From Mangifera indica (Eukaryota; Streptophyta; Magnoliopsida; Sapindales; Anacardiaceae), in contig NC_058156.1 of NCBI RefSeq assembly GCF_011075055.1, forward strand, positions 4,836,001 through 4,900,000: a stretch of DNA of 64,000 nucleotides. Reading direction: 5' to 3'. The position numbers were made by a program, and so were the translations under genes. Shown here one piece after another: positions 9,600-21,610 of the stretch. Under the pieces are notes generated by a model, which saw only the letters and a list, made by a program, of their open reading frames with translations, searched no databases and was not told the DNA's origin. Position 1 is the stretch's first letter; the number at the start of each line of letters is the position of its first letter.

Positions 9600-11997
9600 C
9601 TCTTAGTTTTAGCTCTTGTTATCAGAACCCCATGTATGTGCAATGGATCACTTGAAGTTAGGTTTTCTTGATTCCCACATTCTCTATTTCCTTAAAAGGA
9701 TTTGTTCTCAAATCGTTACGTATATCAAAAGGAGAAAGATAAAAAACATTAAAAGTAGCACTAACATTATACTCACCAAGAAGATCCACTTTGTAGGCAT
9801 TGTCATTAATCCTTGCAATCACTTGAAATGGTCCATCTCCTCTTGGTTGCAACTTAGAATGCCTATGCTCAAGGAATCTCTTTTTGTGCATATGAACCCA
9901 AACCTAATTACCAAGTTCAAAAACAACTTTCTTTTTACCTTTATTGGCTTGATTTACATACTACTTAGTTCTTCTCTTTATATGTTGTCACACCTTTTTA
10001 TGCAATTACTTAACCAATTTAGTTTTCTTTTTGCCATCCAATTATCTCATTCCTCAATAGGAAAAGGCAATAAATCTAAAGAGGTAAGCGGATTAAATTC
10101 ATAAACAACTTCAAATGGTTAGCAATTAGTTGTTGAATGGATGATTCTACTATAAGCAAATTCAACATATGGCAAACACTTTTCCCAATTCTTTAAGTTC
10201 TTTTGAATGATAGAGCGCAACAAGGTTGTCAATGTTTTATTCACCACTTTGGTTTGTCCATCAATTTGAGGATGACATGTAGTGGAAAATAATAATTTAG
10301 TTCCCAACTTTCCCTACAAAGTCTTCCAAAAGTAGTTTAAGAATTTAACATCATGATCTGAAACAATAGTCCTTGGAACACTATATAAACACACAATTTC
10401 TTAAAGAATAAATCTGTTGAACCTGTTAACAACAACAAAAACAGAATCCTTACCCCTTTTTAACCTAGGTAAACCTAAAACAAAGTTCATAGATATGTCA
10501 ACCCAAGTTTCATAAGGTATTGGTAAAAGAGTGTAAAAAGTATAGGGTAAAACTTTAGATTTAGTTTGTTTACAAGTTATACACCTCGCATATATCTTTT
10601 CAACATCTCTCTTCATGTGTAGCCAAATGAAGTGATCACTCAAAATATCTAAAGTATTTCTAAGACCAACGTGTCCCATTAAACCACCCCATGTGTTCCC
10701 TCACTAGCAATTTTCTTAAAGAACTTTTAGACACATATAACCTATTTTCTCTAAACATGAACCCATCATGCCCATAAAACTTTCCAAAGGCAGCCTTTTC
10801 ACATGTATTAAACACTTCACCAAAATCAAAATCAATAACATATAAACTTTAATTGGCTTAAATCCTAATAATATTGCATTTAAAGTAGAGATAAGTGCAT
10901 ACCTTTTAGATAATGCATTTGCCACAACAATTTCCTTGCCTTGTTTATACTTGATCATATAAAGAAATGTCTCAAGGAATTCCACCCATTTAGCATGTCT
11001 TTTATTCAACTTACCTTATCCTTTCAAATGTTTTAAGGACTCATGGTTAATATGGATCACAAACGCCTTAGGCCAAAGGTAATGCTACCATGTTTCTAAG
11101 GCTTTTACCTACACATACATCTCTTTAAAATAAGTTGGATAATCAAGTGTTGCCTCATTTAACTTTCGCTAAAGAATGTGATGGATCACTATTCTTTCAT
11201 CAAAATAGCCTTCATGCCAATACATGAAACATCACACTCAATTTCAAAAGTTTTAATAAAGTTAGGTAAAACAAGTAATGGTGCAAAACTTAATTTTTTC
11301 TTAAGCAGATTAAATACACTCTCTTGTTCACTCCTCTACTTAAGACCTACACTTTTCTTCACAATTTCAAAAAATAGTATGGCAAGTGTGCTAAAATCCT
11401 TGACAAATCACCTATGGAAACTAGCTAAGCCATGAAAACGTTTCACCTCAGAAACACTCTTAGGTGTCGACCACTCTCTAATAGTCTTTAACCTTTTCTT
11501 TATCAATTGTTATTCTTTTAGTTGAGACCACATAACCTAGAAACATAATTTGATTTGTACAAAAGGAACATTTTTTAAAGTTAGCAAACAATCTTTCTGT
11601 TCTTAAAACATCTAGCACACTTATGATCATTTAAATTCTTACTATATACCATAATATTTTCAAAATAAACAACCATAAATTTTCATATGAAGGCATGTAA
11701 GACATGATTCAATAACCTCATGAAAATACTAGGTGCACTAGTTAGTCCAAAAGGCATAGCTAACCACTCATAAAAACCATATTTTGCTTTAAAGGTTGTT
11801 TTCCATTCATCTCCTTCTCTCATTCTAATTTGATGATATCCACTCTTTAGATCAATTTTAGATAAAATGCAAGAACCATGCAATTCATCTAACATGTCAT
11901 CTAATTTAGGAATGGGATGTCTATACTTTATAGTGATTTTGTTGACAATGTGACAATCAATGCACATTTGCCAAGTCCTATCCTTTTTAGGCATAAG
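9600..11997 (-). pseudogene. gypsy pol pseudogene (RT, RNase H, integrase)
   Basis: The RT segment keeps [14 protein letters not shown] and [10 protein letters not shown], but the YxDD catalytic region is not in an open frame. The RNase H tail keeps [14 protein letters not shown]. The integrase zinc domain has CITCKQTKS and the core begins WVDISMNFVLGLPR. In the segment at 10119-10307 the motif that should be GQTE is GQTK: the Lys codon at 10248-10250 replaces the third catalytic acidic residue. The C-terminal segment (9658-9891) has PRGDGPFQVIARINDNAYK. Many stops and frameshifts separate the segments, so the element is dead and older than its interrupter. Confidence 0.9.
11993..11997. repeat. 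left target-site duplication ATAAG
   Basis: The five bases before the left LTR match the five bases after the right LTR (21606-21610). Confidence 0.95.
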
Positions 11998-12628
11998 TGT
12001 AACACCCGGATTCAGGTATGTCAGTAAACTCCACCTCCAAAATTACCCCTAGAGTTGATTTTATAACTTGTTGTTTAAAGAAATTGCAAAAGAATTATAG
12101 AAAACTACTAAATGAGCAATAATTTTCAAAGGGGGTAAAATAGTCATTTTAGAAGGATTTAAGGGACAAAGTGGGAATGAAAATTGAATGGTACACTTGA
12201 GATTATATGGTGGTGCTAAGGGTTTTTGGTAATTGGCTAAGGATAAAATAGTCATTTATGAAAAAGGTTAAGGGCAAATTGGTCCAAAAGGCTTATAAAC
12301 CCATAACCTATTCATTTTCTTCTTCATTTAGCCGAGAGCCTCCATAAATTGAACTAAATTTTTCCCTTAAGCAAAATTCATCAAAAAACCTAGCTAAACC
12401 ATCTACTTTCCAAAGCCTCCAGTTATAAAAAGTGTAGATCTATCAATTTTGGTAAGTTCTAAGGTAAAAAATTTAATTTTTAAGAGATGTCAAATTTAGG
12501 GTTTTGATGGATGATTATATTTTTGGTTGATTAAGGTTGCTAGGAAAAAGAAAAGAAGGAGAATAAGCTTAAATCACCTAATTAGCAAAAAAAAGGTAAG
12601 AATTTCATATTTTACATACTTGAAGTAA

Positions 12629-12662
12629 TTTGAGTTAGGTTATTTAAATAACCTAACTCAAA
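12629..12662. repeat. 34-bp perfect palindrome in 5' LTR
   Basis: Centred on TTATTTAAATAA with arms reading GAGTTAGG and CCTAACTC. The same palindrome is at 19949-19982. The sister LTR near 3363-3395 has only the short central part. Confidence 0.95.
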
Positions 12663-13231
12663 ATAACCTTTACTTATATAAGTGTGTAAGGTATTAGAAT
12701 TAAGGTGATTTATGCTTAAATGGATAAAGAAATTCATTAGGATTCATGATGTAATTTTTGGTCATAAGGGTATTTTAGACATTTCATATTCTTAGGGTTA
12801 GCTTTGTGGATTTTGGTGTGTTGAATATATGAGAAATGATGAATTGATGAAAGAATTTGTATTAAGTTAATTTTTGCTTAATTATGTGCATGATATGTGG
12901 AATAGCCCTTATATTAAGTTTATATTATATATTTTGAAATTAATTTGATGCATAAGATATAAATAAATGTTTGAGAAAATAATATGATGTATGATAAGGA
13001 GTGAAAAGAATAAGGGAAAATAATGAATGTGCATATTTCATATTATGGTTATATATGCATACATGAGAAATCATAGCATATGCATGATTTCAGAAAAAAA
13101 AATAAAGAAAGAGAAAAAACATTTTTTAAGTTATGCATGTTTTCAGAAAATGGAAAACAAGTATTTTTGGTTTATAATGACTTATATGATACAGGAAAGC
13201 AAAAAGCATACTTAAAATCCTTACACGTGAG

Positions 13232-13310
13232 TTATACTGTGTGGACAGCAAAGAAAAATATTGGTTATACTGTGTGGACAATCAGCTGTACTGTGTAGAC
13301 AACAAAGAAA
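13232..13310 (+). repeat. three-copy array (TACTGTGTGGACA unit)
   Basis: Equivalent to the six-copy array at 2671-2850 in the left element; two copies remain in the 3' LTR at 20554-20605. Confidence 0.9.
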
Positions 13311-13877
13311 AAAATAGTAAAATATGCGTGTAAGAGAGAATTATACCTTATATGGTGACTGTAAGTACTGTTATATGTAGTCCAGACCAGTCAATGAAAA
13401 TATTTGAAAAAAAAAATTAGCAAATATATTATGAAAGTTATTTGCATCAACATCGTGCATGCAAGCCTATGTGGCTGCTAAAAAGTTGAGAAAAATGTAT
13501 GATCAGAAAATAGAAAAGTCATGACACTCATACATGCATAAATCATAACGAATGAATCATATTTGTATAGTAAGGAAATTAATAAATTGGTGAAAGAAGA
13601 GAATTACGATATGTGTTTAATACGTGTTCCGTGTCAATGATTTTACATATGAATAACCCAGACACGCTGAGTATAGAAGAGATTAGTACTGGTATGAAAT
13701 GCTTCGAGTACTGAGTATGATTTTCTTACTGAGCCATGGTCGCTCACTCCGTTTAATTTAATATTTTACAGGTAAAGAATTACAACAAAGATTCCTGGGG
13801 AGTGCTAGTGAGACATGAGGCGGAGGGAGAAAGACACCATAATTTTGTTGATTTATATGTTTTGATGTATATATGAA

Positions 13878-13888
13878 TATATACATAC

Positions 13889-13973
<85 letters not shown>

Positions 13974-13980
13974 CATACAC
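13878..13980. repeat. (TA)n microsatellite in 5' LTR
   Basis: A long TA tract with a few TACA interruptions. Open frames across it, rich in Ile and Tyr, are artefacts. Confidence 0.95.
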
Positions 13981-14231
13981 ACTTGATGTAGATATTAGTG
14001 GATGTGTATATATTTTGTTTCCTATATGTATATATGTGATTGTGTATAGCTATATATATATATGGCTAGTTATGAAAATTGGTTGTAAAGTTTCTGTAGG
14101 TGATAATTTTTATGATAGTTATTATTATGTACTTATTTTATTAATTGTGATTAAGTTGATGAAAATTCAGTCAGTTGGTATGACTGGTTTATGTGAAATA
14201 CTAATTGGGAGTGTTACAGGGCATAATTAAA

Positions 14232-14236
<5 letters not shown>

Positions 14237-14301
<65 letters not shown>
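14237..14301. repeat. second (TA)n tract near the 5' LTR end
   Basis: A TA tract just upstream of the conserved terminal 75 bp of the LTR. The matching tract in the 3' LTR (21512-21532) is much shorter. Confidence 0.95.
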
Positions 14302-14304
<3 letters not shown>

Positions 14305-14379
14305 CCCGAGCCCTCTAAAATAGGGGAACTCTTGCCGTTTTTCTGTAACACACCTATTGGTTCGGAGAGGTTACATTTT

Positions 14380-14391
14380 TGGTATCAGAGC
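14380..14391 (+). other. primer-binding site (initiator tRNA-Met type)
   Basis: TGGTATCAGAGC, four bases after the LTR end at 14375. Confidence 0.97.
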
Positions 14392-14602
14392 GCGATTTTG
14401 GGCGCTTAAAGGAAGATATAATAGAATGTATAGTAATATGATATAATATAATACAATATATCTATACTTTTGCATTCTAATATTGCACAGGTGCCCCTCA
14501 TGTCTCACAGATTAGCTCCCGAGAGTCGACTGTAGTAAGTTGTTTTCTTTGCCTGTATTCAAATAATAGAATATTATGTAATTACACTTATACAGTTATT
14601 AG

Positions 14603-15790
14603 ATGAGGAGTACCACAAGACGAGGACGAGGACGGGGTCGGGGTCGGGGTCGTGAAAAGGGTATTCAGAGAGAGACGGGAGAACCGTTTTAACCCTGCCT
14701 CGTCAGGTGGTTCAGGATTTGGGCTAGCAGAAATTAGAGATATAGTCCATCAGGTATTGACCGAGAGTCAAGATAGACCCACACTTGAAAATATAGCCAG
14801 AGATGCCATTCGAGATGAGATTAGAAGTGAGATTCGTGATGAGGTCATAGAAGAAATCAGAAATAAAATGAGGAATGAGGGAAGAGGAAAAGTTGGAGCT
14901 CAAAGGCGGCTTGAGCCTATTTATTCCTTACCTAGTCAACATACCCCTCATGAATTTAAAGGTACTAAAGATCCTTTAGTGGCTGATGAATGGATCAAGC
15001 AGGTGGAAAGTACTATGAATTTATTTCCTATGACTGATAGAGAAAAAGTTCGATATGCCAGTTTCTTGATGAGGGGAGAGGCCCACGTATGGTGGGACCT
15101 AGTTAAAGAAACAAGAAATGTGGATCTGATGACCTGACGGGACTTTAGAAGGGCATTTGAGGTCCAATACAGAACAACTGATGTGATAACAGTCAAAGTT
15201 CAGGAGTTCATTTCTTTAGAGCAGGGAGAGGGTTCAGTAAAGGATTATTCTACCCGTTTTGATGTCTTATCTAGTTTTGCTCTAGGTATGGTGAGTACAC
15301 CTAGTCTCCGACTAGACAGATTTCTTCAGGGCCTTAGACCGGAGATAGCCTTGCATGTGCTAGCTGGACCACAACCTCCTCAAACTTATGAAGAGGCATT
15401 GGAGAGAGCATTGAGGTTAGAGGTATATGTTAATAAGCTACCCAAGAATACACCCTCTATGGCAACACCTCTATCATTGATAGCACCCCAGACAGTGATG
15501 CCAAGTCGGTCAGCTTTACCTACTTCATTAACTGTTTCAGCACCTGTAACAACATCAAGGGGTAGTTCAATTGGCTCCAGTTTCATAAATAATAGGGGAA
15601 AAAGAAAATTTCAGTAAAAAACAAGTAGAAAAGGCGGAAAGAGTGACAAGAAACCTAGGAAAGAAAATATTCCCTAATGTCAGATTTGTGGGAGACGTCA
15701 TAGCGGGAAATGTTGGTACCAGCAGAAACAGGTGATTTGTTATAGATGTTGATAGCCAGGGCATATAACAAAGGATTGCCAGAGTACTAA
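14603..15790 (+). pseudogene. gypsy gag pseudogene
   Basis: Starts with ATG and an Arg/Gly-rich tract as in the sister copy (1554, minus). A frameshift near 14690 ends the first frame; the gag body then runs in another frame (14652-15617) with EIRSEIRDEVIEEIRN and the capsid-like core MRGEAHVWWDLVKE. A TGA at 15135-15137 replaces Trp, and a TAA at 15615-15617 precedes the zinc-knuckle region. That region keeps CQICGRRHSGKCW and CYRC but has further stops. Gag packages the element RNA in virus-like particles; this copy cannot make the full protein. Confidence 0.9.
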
Positions 15791-15791
15791 A

Positions 15792-16232
15792 GTGCCAGTC
15801 CAGATACAGCCACAGCAAAGCCTAATTCTGCCAGTACAACCAGGGAGAGGTACTAATGCACGAGTCTATACAGCTACCCATAGTCAGGCAGAGGCTAGCC
15901 TATCTGCAGTTACTGGTCAGCTCTTTTTCCACTTTGTTTCCTTATATGCATTAATTGATTCAGGAGCTACACACTCTTTTATTGCCCCAGAGGTGATTGA
16001 AAGGGTAGGTTTAGTGTCTGTTAGATCTACCCATTCCATTAGAGTTGAGATGTCAGATGGTGGGAGTGTGATTACTGATAAGATGTTAAAAGACCAGAGG
16101 GTAGTGATACATGAGAGAGAGTTAAAGGTAGACTTGATTGTCTTTGATATGCCCAATTTTGATGTTATCTTGGGCATAAATTTCTTAGAAAGATATGGAG
16201 TCGAGATTGACTATAGAAAGAAAAAGGTTTGA
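15792..16232 (+). pseudogene. gypsy aspartic protease domain
   Basis: An open segment with the active-site motif ALIDSGATHSFI (about 15948-15983) and downstream VDLIVFDMPNFDVILGINFL, the standard pepsin-like fold end of gypsy proteases. It ends at TGA 16230-16232, where the frame continues toward RT and an Arg codon is expected. It would cleave the gag-pol polyprotein. The domain itself is intact, but it can only be made as part of the broken polyprotein. Confidence 0.9.
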
Positions 16233-16464
16233 TTCCAACTGGATAATGGGGATTACTTTAATTTCGAAGAGGGCCATCAACCTAGTATGATGATCAGTAA
16301 TGTAAAGGCACAAAAAATTATTGAAAAATAGGTGTACGGGATATTTAGCTCATGTGGTACATGAGCGTGATATTCAAAGATTAGGTGTTCAGGATGTCCC
16401 AATAGTATGAGATTTCCCAGATATTTTTCCTGATGAGCTATTAGGTTTACCTCCAGAGAGAGAG

Positions 16465-17329
16465 TTGGAGTTTAGTATAAAGTTAGAACTTGGCTCAGCC
16501 CCAATTTCAAAAGCCCCTTACTGGATGGCTCCAACTGAATTACAAGAATTAAAGAAACAATTACAAGAACTTTTAGATAAGGGTTTTATTAGACCCAGTC
16601 ACTCTCCTTGGGGAGCACCCATACTATTTGTTAAAAAAGAAAGATGGGTCACTTTGTATGTGCATAGATTATAGAGAGTTGAATAAATTGACAATAAAGA
16701 ATAAATACCTATTGCCTCGAATTAATGATTTATTTGATCAATTGAAGGGAGCTTCGGTGTTCTCCAAAATTGACTTGAGGTCGGGTTATCACTAGGTGAG
16801 GATTGTAGAGCAAGATATTCCAAAGACAGCTTTTCGGACTCGCTACGGGCACTATGAGTTTATGGTGATGCCCTTTGGATTGACTAATGCCCCAACAATC
16901 TTTATGGATTTAATGAATCAAGTATTTCATGATTGCCTTGACAAATTCTTAGTGGTATTTATTGATGATATCTTTATATACTCCAGATCAGAAGAAGAAC
17001 ACGTCGAACACTTGAGATTTGTGCTACAAAGATTGAAAGAAAAGAAATTGTATGCCAAATTCTCTAAGTGTGAATTCTGGTTTGATCGAGTAGTATTTTT
17101 GGGACACGTGGTTACTAAGGAAGGTATAGCTATAAACCCTAGTAAAGTGGAAACAATACTTGAATGGGAGAAGCCGAAGACGGTCAAAGAGATCAGAAGC
17201 TTTTTAGGGCTAGCCGGCTATTACAGGAGATTTGTACAGGGTTTTGCCTGGTTGGCCAGACCACTTACAACTCTTACTAGACAAGGAACTTCTTTTCTAT
17301 GGATTGATGACTATGAAAAGAGTTTCTAA
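16465..17329 (+). pseudogene. gypsy reverse transcriptase domain
   Basis: The N-terminal part (16465-16674) has [19 protein letters not shown] and [19 protein letters not shown], then a frameshift in an A-rich run near 16640. The palm region follows, with [10 protein letters not shown] just before a TAG (16793-16795) in place of Gln. The catalytic [10 protein letters not shown] motif is intact, and the thumb/connection has [16 protein letters not shown] at 17327-17329 closes the segment. At least two disabling lesions, so not functional. Confidence 0.92.
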
Positions 17330-17344
17330 GAGCTAAAAAGACGG

Positions 17345-17872
17345 TTGACTACAACTCCTATTTTAGTATTACTAGAGGAAGGTGTAGACTATGATATTTA
17401 TTGCGATGTCTCGCATAATGGTTTAGGAGTCGTGCTGATGCAAAAGGGTAAAGTGATAGCGTATGCCTCTCGACAGTTAAAAGATTATGAAACACGCTAC
17501 CCTACCCATGATTTAGAGTTAGCAGCAGTGGTTTTTGCTTTAAAAATTTGGAGGCATTATTTATATGGAGTTAAATGTAATATCTACACCGACCATAAAA
17601 GTCTAAAATATTTTTTCACTCAAAAAGACTTGAATATGCGACAAAGAAGATGGTTGGAGCTAGTCAAAGATTATGAATGTGATATTAAATATCACCCAGG
17701 TAAAGCAAATGTGGTAACCGATGCCTTGAGTAGAAAGATTCCCATAGCTCATCTTATCACCCAGATAGAGTTACAGGAAGAGTTTCAAAGAGAACAGATT
17801 GAGGTGATAGGGAGTCGGGTAGCCAGATTGGAAATTCAACCTAATCTCCTTAATGAAATAAAAGAGAAGTAA
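17345..17872 (+). pseudogene. gypsy RNase H domain
   Basis: An intact 175-codon segment with [18 protein letters not shown], the catalytic-type [28 protein letters not shown] and [15 protein letters not shown]. It removes the RNA strand during reverse transcription. It continues from RT after the stop at 17327. Confidence 0.92.
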
Positions 17873-18815
17873 GTAGAAGATTTATGGTGCCAGAAAATAA
17901 GTCAACAGATATGTGAAGGGAAAACAACTGAGTTTCAAATAATAGATGACGTGCTCAAGTTCAAAAACAGGGTATGTATTCCCCAAGATCTGGAATTAAC
18001 AAAGAAAATCTTGAGTGAAGCATACGATACACTTTACACTGCCCACCCTGGGGGAGTAAAGATGTATCAGGATTTAAAGAAAACTTATTGGTGGATAGGT
18101 ATGAAGAAAGTTATTGGTGACTATATAGCTAAGTGCTTGGTATGTCAATAGATCAAAGCCGAGCATCAGAGACCTTCAGGTTTGCTCCACCCACTTAGTA
18201 TTCCTAAATGGAAGTGGGAAGATATTTCAATGGATTTCATCATTGGCCTACCTCAAGTACAAAAAAGCTATAATGCACTATGGGTAATTGTAGATAGATT
18301 GACTAAATCGACACATTTTATTCCAGTGAAAGATAGTTTTGCTTCAGATCAATTGGCCCAAATTTATGTACGGGAGATTGTGAGATTACATGGTGTACCC
18401 AAAACTATTATGTCAGATAGAGACCCCAGATTTGTTTCAGCTTTTTGGGGTAGTTTACAAAGAGCATTGGGTACTAGGCTGGCATTTAGCATAACATATC
18501 ATCCTCAAATAGATGGCCAGACAGAAAGGGTGAATCAAATACTAGAGGATATATTGAGGGTCTGTTGTTTAGATTATAAAATGACCTGACATGAAATGGT
18601 TCCATTGATAGAATTTGCATATAATAATAGTTACCAGTCCACCATTAAAATGGCACCATATGAGGCTCCTTATGGAAGAAAGTGTAGATGACCATTACAT
18701 TGGGATGACATAGGAGAGCGAGATGATTTGAGTCAAGTTCTTGGGCCTAAGTTAACCCAGAAGATGGTGCAAGATATAAAGACTATTAAGACTAGATTGA
18801 AACAAGCTCAGGACA
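17873..18815 (+). pseudogene. gypsy integrase domain
   Basis: The zinc-binding part is in 17951-18151 (AHPGGVKMYQDLKKTYWW, then CLVCQ) and ends with a stop in place of Gln. The catalytic core (18182-18589) keeps all three acidic positions: SMDFIIGLP, MSDRDPRF and GQTERVNQ. TGA codons near 18587 and 18690 break the C-terminal half, which otherwise reads [19 protein letters not shown]. It inserts the cDNA into the host chromosome. Confidence 0.9.
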
Positions 18816-18835
18816 GATAAAAGAGCTATACAGAT

Positions 18836-19282
18836 TTGAAAAGGAAAGAAGTAGAGTTTCAACCGGGTGACAAAGTTTTTGTGAAAGTAGACCCTTACAA
18901 GCACATGATGAGATTTGGAAGAAAAGGGAAACTTGCTCCAAGATTTATTGGCCCATTTGAAATTTTAGAAAGAGTGGGCAAGGTGGCTTATAGACTTGTA
19001 CTTCCACCTAGTATGAATCGAGTTCATAATGTATTTCATATTTCTTTATTGAGAAAGTACATTAGCGATCCTTTACATGTCTTGAAATCAGATGATGTAG
19101 AATTAAAAGAAGATTTAGCTTATAAGGAGCAGTCGATGCAGATACTAGACAGAAAAATAAAAGAGCTCCGAAATAAGACAATTCCATTAGTGAAAGTATT
19201 ATAGAAGAATCATAAGGTGGAAGAAGCCACATGGGAGGTTGAGCAACAAATGAGAGAAAGATTTCCCAACCTATTTGTTTAA
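18836..19282 (+). pseudogene. integrase C-terminus and chromodomain-like tail
   Basis: The GPF/Y module FIGPFEILERVGKVAYRLVL is followed by VHNVFHISLLRKY. A chromodomain-like end around 19140-19270 includes EEATWEVE. A TAG at 19202-19204 replaces the expected Trp. The stop at 19280-19282 precedes the polypurine tract. In chromoviruses this tail directs insertion to particular chromatin; that role here is inference from family membership. Confidence 0.85.
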
Positions 19283-19304
19283 ATTTTGAGGACGAAATTC
19301 TTTT

Positions 19305-19318
19305 AAGGAGGAAAGAAA
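19305..19318 (+). other. polypurine tract
   Basis: A purine run (AAGGAGGAAAGAAA) ending at the first base of the 3' LTR; it is the plus-strand primer for reverse transcription. Confidence 0.93.
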
Positions 19319-21176
19319 TGTAACACCCAGATTCAGGTATGTCAGTAAACTCCACTTCCAAAATTAACCCTAGAGTTGATTTTATAACTTGTTGTTTAAA
19401 GAAATTGCAAAAGAATTATAGAAAACTACTAAATGAGCAATAATTTTCAAATGGGGTAAAATGGTCATTTTAGAAGGATTTAAGGGACAAAGTGGGAATG
19501 AAAATTGAATGGCACACTTGAAGTTATATGGTGGTGCTAAGGGTTTTTGGTAACTAGCTAAGGATAAAATAGTCATTTATGAAAAAGGTTAAGGGCAAAT
19601 TGCTCCAAAAGGCTTATAAACCCATAACCTATTCATTTTCTTCTTCATTTAGCCGAAAGCCTCCATGAATTGAACTAAATTTTTCCCTTAAGCAAAATTC
19701 ATCAAAAAACCTAGCAAACCACCTAATTTCCAAAGCCTCCAGTTATAAAAAGTGTAGATCTATCAATTTTGATAAGTTCTAAGGTAAAAAATTTAATTTT
19801 TAAGATATGTCAAATTTAGGGTTTTGATAGATGATTATATTTTTGGTTGATTAAGGTTGCTAGGAAAAAGAAAAGATGGAGAATAAGCTTAAATCACTTA
19901 ATTAGCAAAAAAAAGGTAAGAATTTCATACTTTACATATTTGAAGTAATTTGAGTTAGGTTATTTAAATAACCTAACTCAAAATAACCTTTACTTATATA
20001 AGTGTGTAAGGTATTAGAATTAAAGTGATTTATGCTTAAATTGATAAAGAAATTCATTATGATTCATGATGTAATTTTTGGCCATAAGGGTATTTTAGAC
20101 ATTTCATATTCCTAGGGTTAGCTTTGTGGATTTTGGTGTGTTGAATATATGAGAAATGATGGATTGATGAAAGAATTTGCATTAAGTTAATTTTTGCTTA
20201 ATTATGTGCATGATATGTGGAATAGCCCTTATATTAAGTTTATATTATATATTTTGAAATTAATTTGATGCATAAGATATAAATAAATGTTTGAGAAAAT
20301 AATATGATGTATGATAAGAAGTGAAAAGAATAAGGGAAAATAATGAATGTGCATATTTCATATTATGGTTATATATGCATACATGAGAAATCATAGCATA
20401 TGCATGATTTCAGAAAAAAAAATAAAGAAAGAGAAAAAACATTTTTTAAGTTATGCATGTTTTCATAAAATGGAAAACAAGTATTTTTGGTTTATAATGA
20501 CTTATATGATACAGGAAAGCAAAAAGCATACTTAAAATCCTTACACGTGAGTTGTACTGTGTGGACAGCAAAGAAAAATATTGGTTATACTGTGTGGACA
20601 GCAAAGAAAAAAATAGTAAAATATGCGTGTAAAAGAGAATTATACCTTATATGGTGACTGCAAGTACTGTCATATGTAGTCCAGACCAGTCAATGAAAAT
20701 ATTTGAAAAAAAAAAAGAATTAGCAAATATATTATGAAAGTTATTTGCATCAGTATCGTGCATGCAAGCCTATATGGCTGATAAAGAGTTGAGAAAAATA
20801 TATGATCAGAAAATATAAAAGTCATGACACTCATACATGCATAAATCATAACGAATGAATCATATTTGTATAGTAACGAAATGAATAAATTGGTGAAAGA
20901 AGAGAATTATGATATGTGTTTAATGCGTGTTTCGTGTCAATTATTTTATATATGAATAGCCTAGACACGCTGAGTATGGAAGAGATTAGTACTGGTATGA
21001 AATGCTTCGAGTACTGAGTATGATTTTCTTACTGAGCCATGGTCGCTCACTTCGTTTAATTTAATATTTTACAAGTAAAGGGTTACAGCAAAGGTTCCCG
21101 GGGAGTGCTAGTGAGACATGAGGCGGAGGGAGAAAGACACCATAATTTTGTTGATTTATATGTTTTGATGTATATG

Positions 21177-21249
<73 letters not shown>

Positions 21250-21605
21250 TTGATGTAGATATTGGTGGATATGTATATATTTTGTTTCTTATATGTATAT
21301 ATGTGATTGTGTATAACTATATCTATATATGTATATATATATATGGCTAGTTATGAAAATTGGTTGTAAAGTTTCTGTAGGTGATAATTTTTATGATAGT
21401 TATTATTATGTATTTATTTTATTAATTGTGATTAAGTTGATGAAAATCCAGTCAGTTGGTAGGGCTGGTTTATGTAAAATGCTAATTGGGAGTGTTACAA
21501 GGCATAATTAAAATATATATATATATATATATTCCCCGGGCCCTCTAAAATAGGGGAACTCTTACCGTTTTTCTGTAACACACCTATTGGTTAGGAGAGG
21601 TTACA
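19319..21605 (+). repeat. 3' LTR of complete gypsy element
   Basis: Same ends as the 5' LTR (TGTAACACCC...GGTTACA). It carries the palindrome (19949-19982), a two-copy array (20554-20605) and a TA tract (21177-21248). Confidence 0.96.
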
Positions 21606-21610
21606 ATAAG
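21606..21610. repeat. right target-site duplication ATAAG
   Basis: Identical to 11993-11997. Confidence 0.95.

Larger units (their letters stand above)
9570..11997 (-). mobile_element. old gypsy chromovirus-like element, 3' part (RT to C-terminus)
   Basis: The minus-strand remains of a gypsy pol read, from right to left: reverse transcriptase (11683-11997), RNase H tail (10716-11009), integrase zinc-binding and core domains (10119-10679), and pol C-terminus (9658-9891). A TRAKTKR-like end near 9620 is typical of these polyproteins. The 5' half continues at 21606-22215, on the other side of the younger element at 11998-21605. The split falls within reverse transcriptase. Confidence 0.92.
11998..14375 (+). 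repeat. 5' LTR of complete gypsy element
   Basis: Begins TGTAACACCC and ends GGTTACA, with TG...CA termini. It contains a perfect 34-bp palindrome (12629-12662), three copies of the CTGTGTGGACA array unit (13232-13310), and TA tracts near 13878-13970 and 14237-14300. It is 2378 bp against 2287 bp for the 3' LTR; the difference is mostly microsatellite and array copy number. Confidence 0.96.
11998..21605 (+). mobile_element. complete Ty3/gypsy chromovirus (Tekay/Del-like), 9608 bp
   Basis: A full-length element with 5' LTR (11998-14375), primer site (14380-14391), gag-pol (14603-19282), polypurine tract (19305-19318) and 3' LTR (19319-21605). It is flanked by ATAAG duplications. Domain order is gag, zinc knuckle, protease, RT, RNase H, integrase, chromodomain-like C-terminus, as in plant chromoviruses; the Tekay/Del label is inference from motif style and long LTRs. 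It is inserted in the RT region of an older gypsy element on the opposite strand. In the first 250 bp or so of the two LTRs I count roughly 10 differences, so the insertion is neither very recent nor ancient. Stops and frameshifts make it non-autonomous. Confidence 0.96.

Noticed and set aside
13758..13982. Open frames rich in Ile and Tyr
   Set aside because: Translations of TA microsatellite; no start context, no homology.
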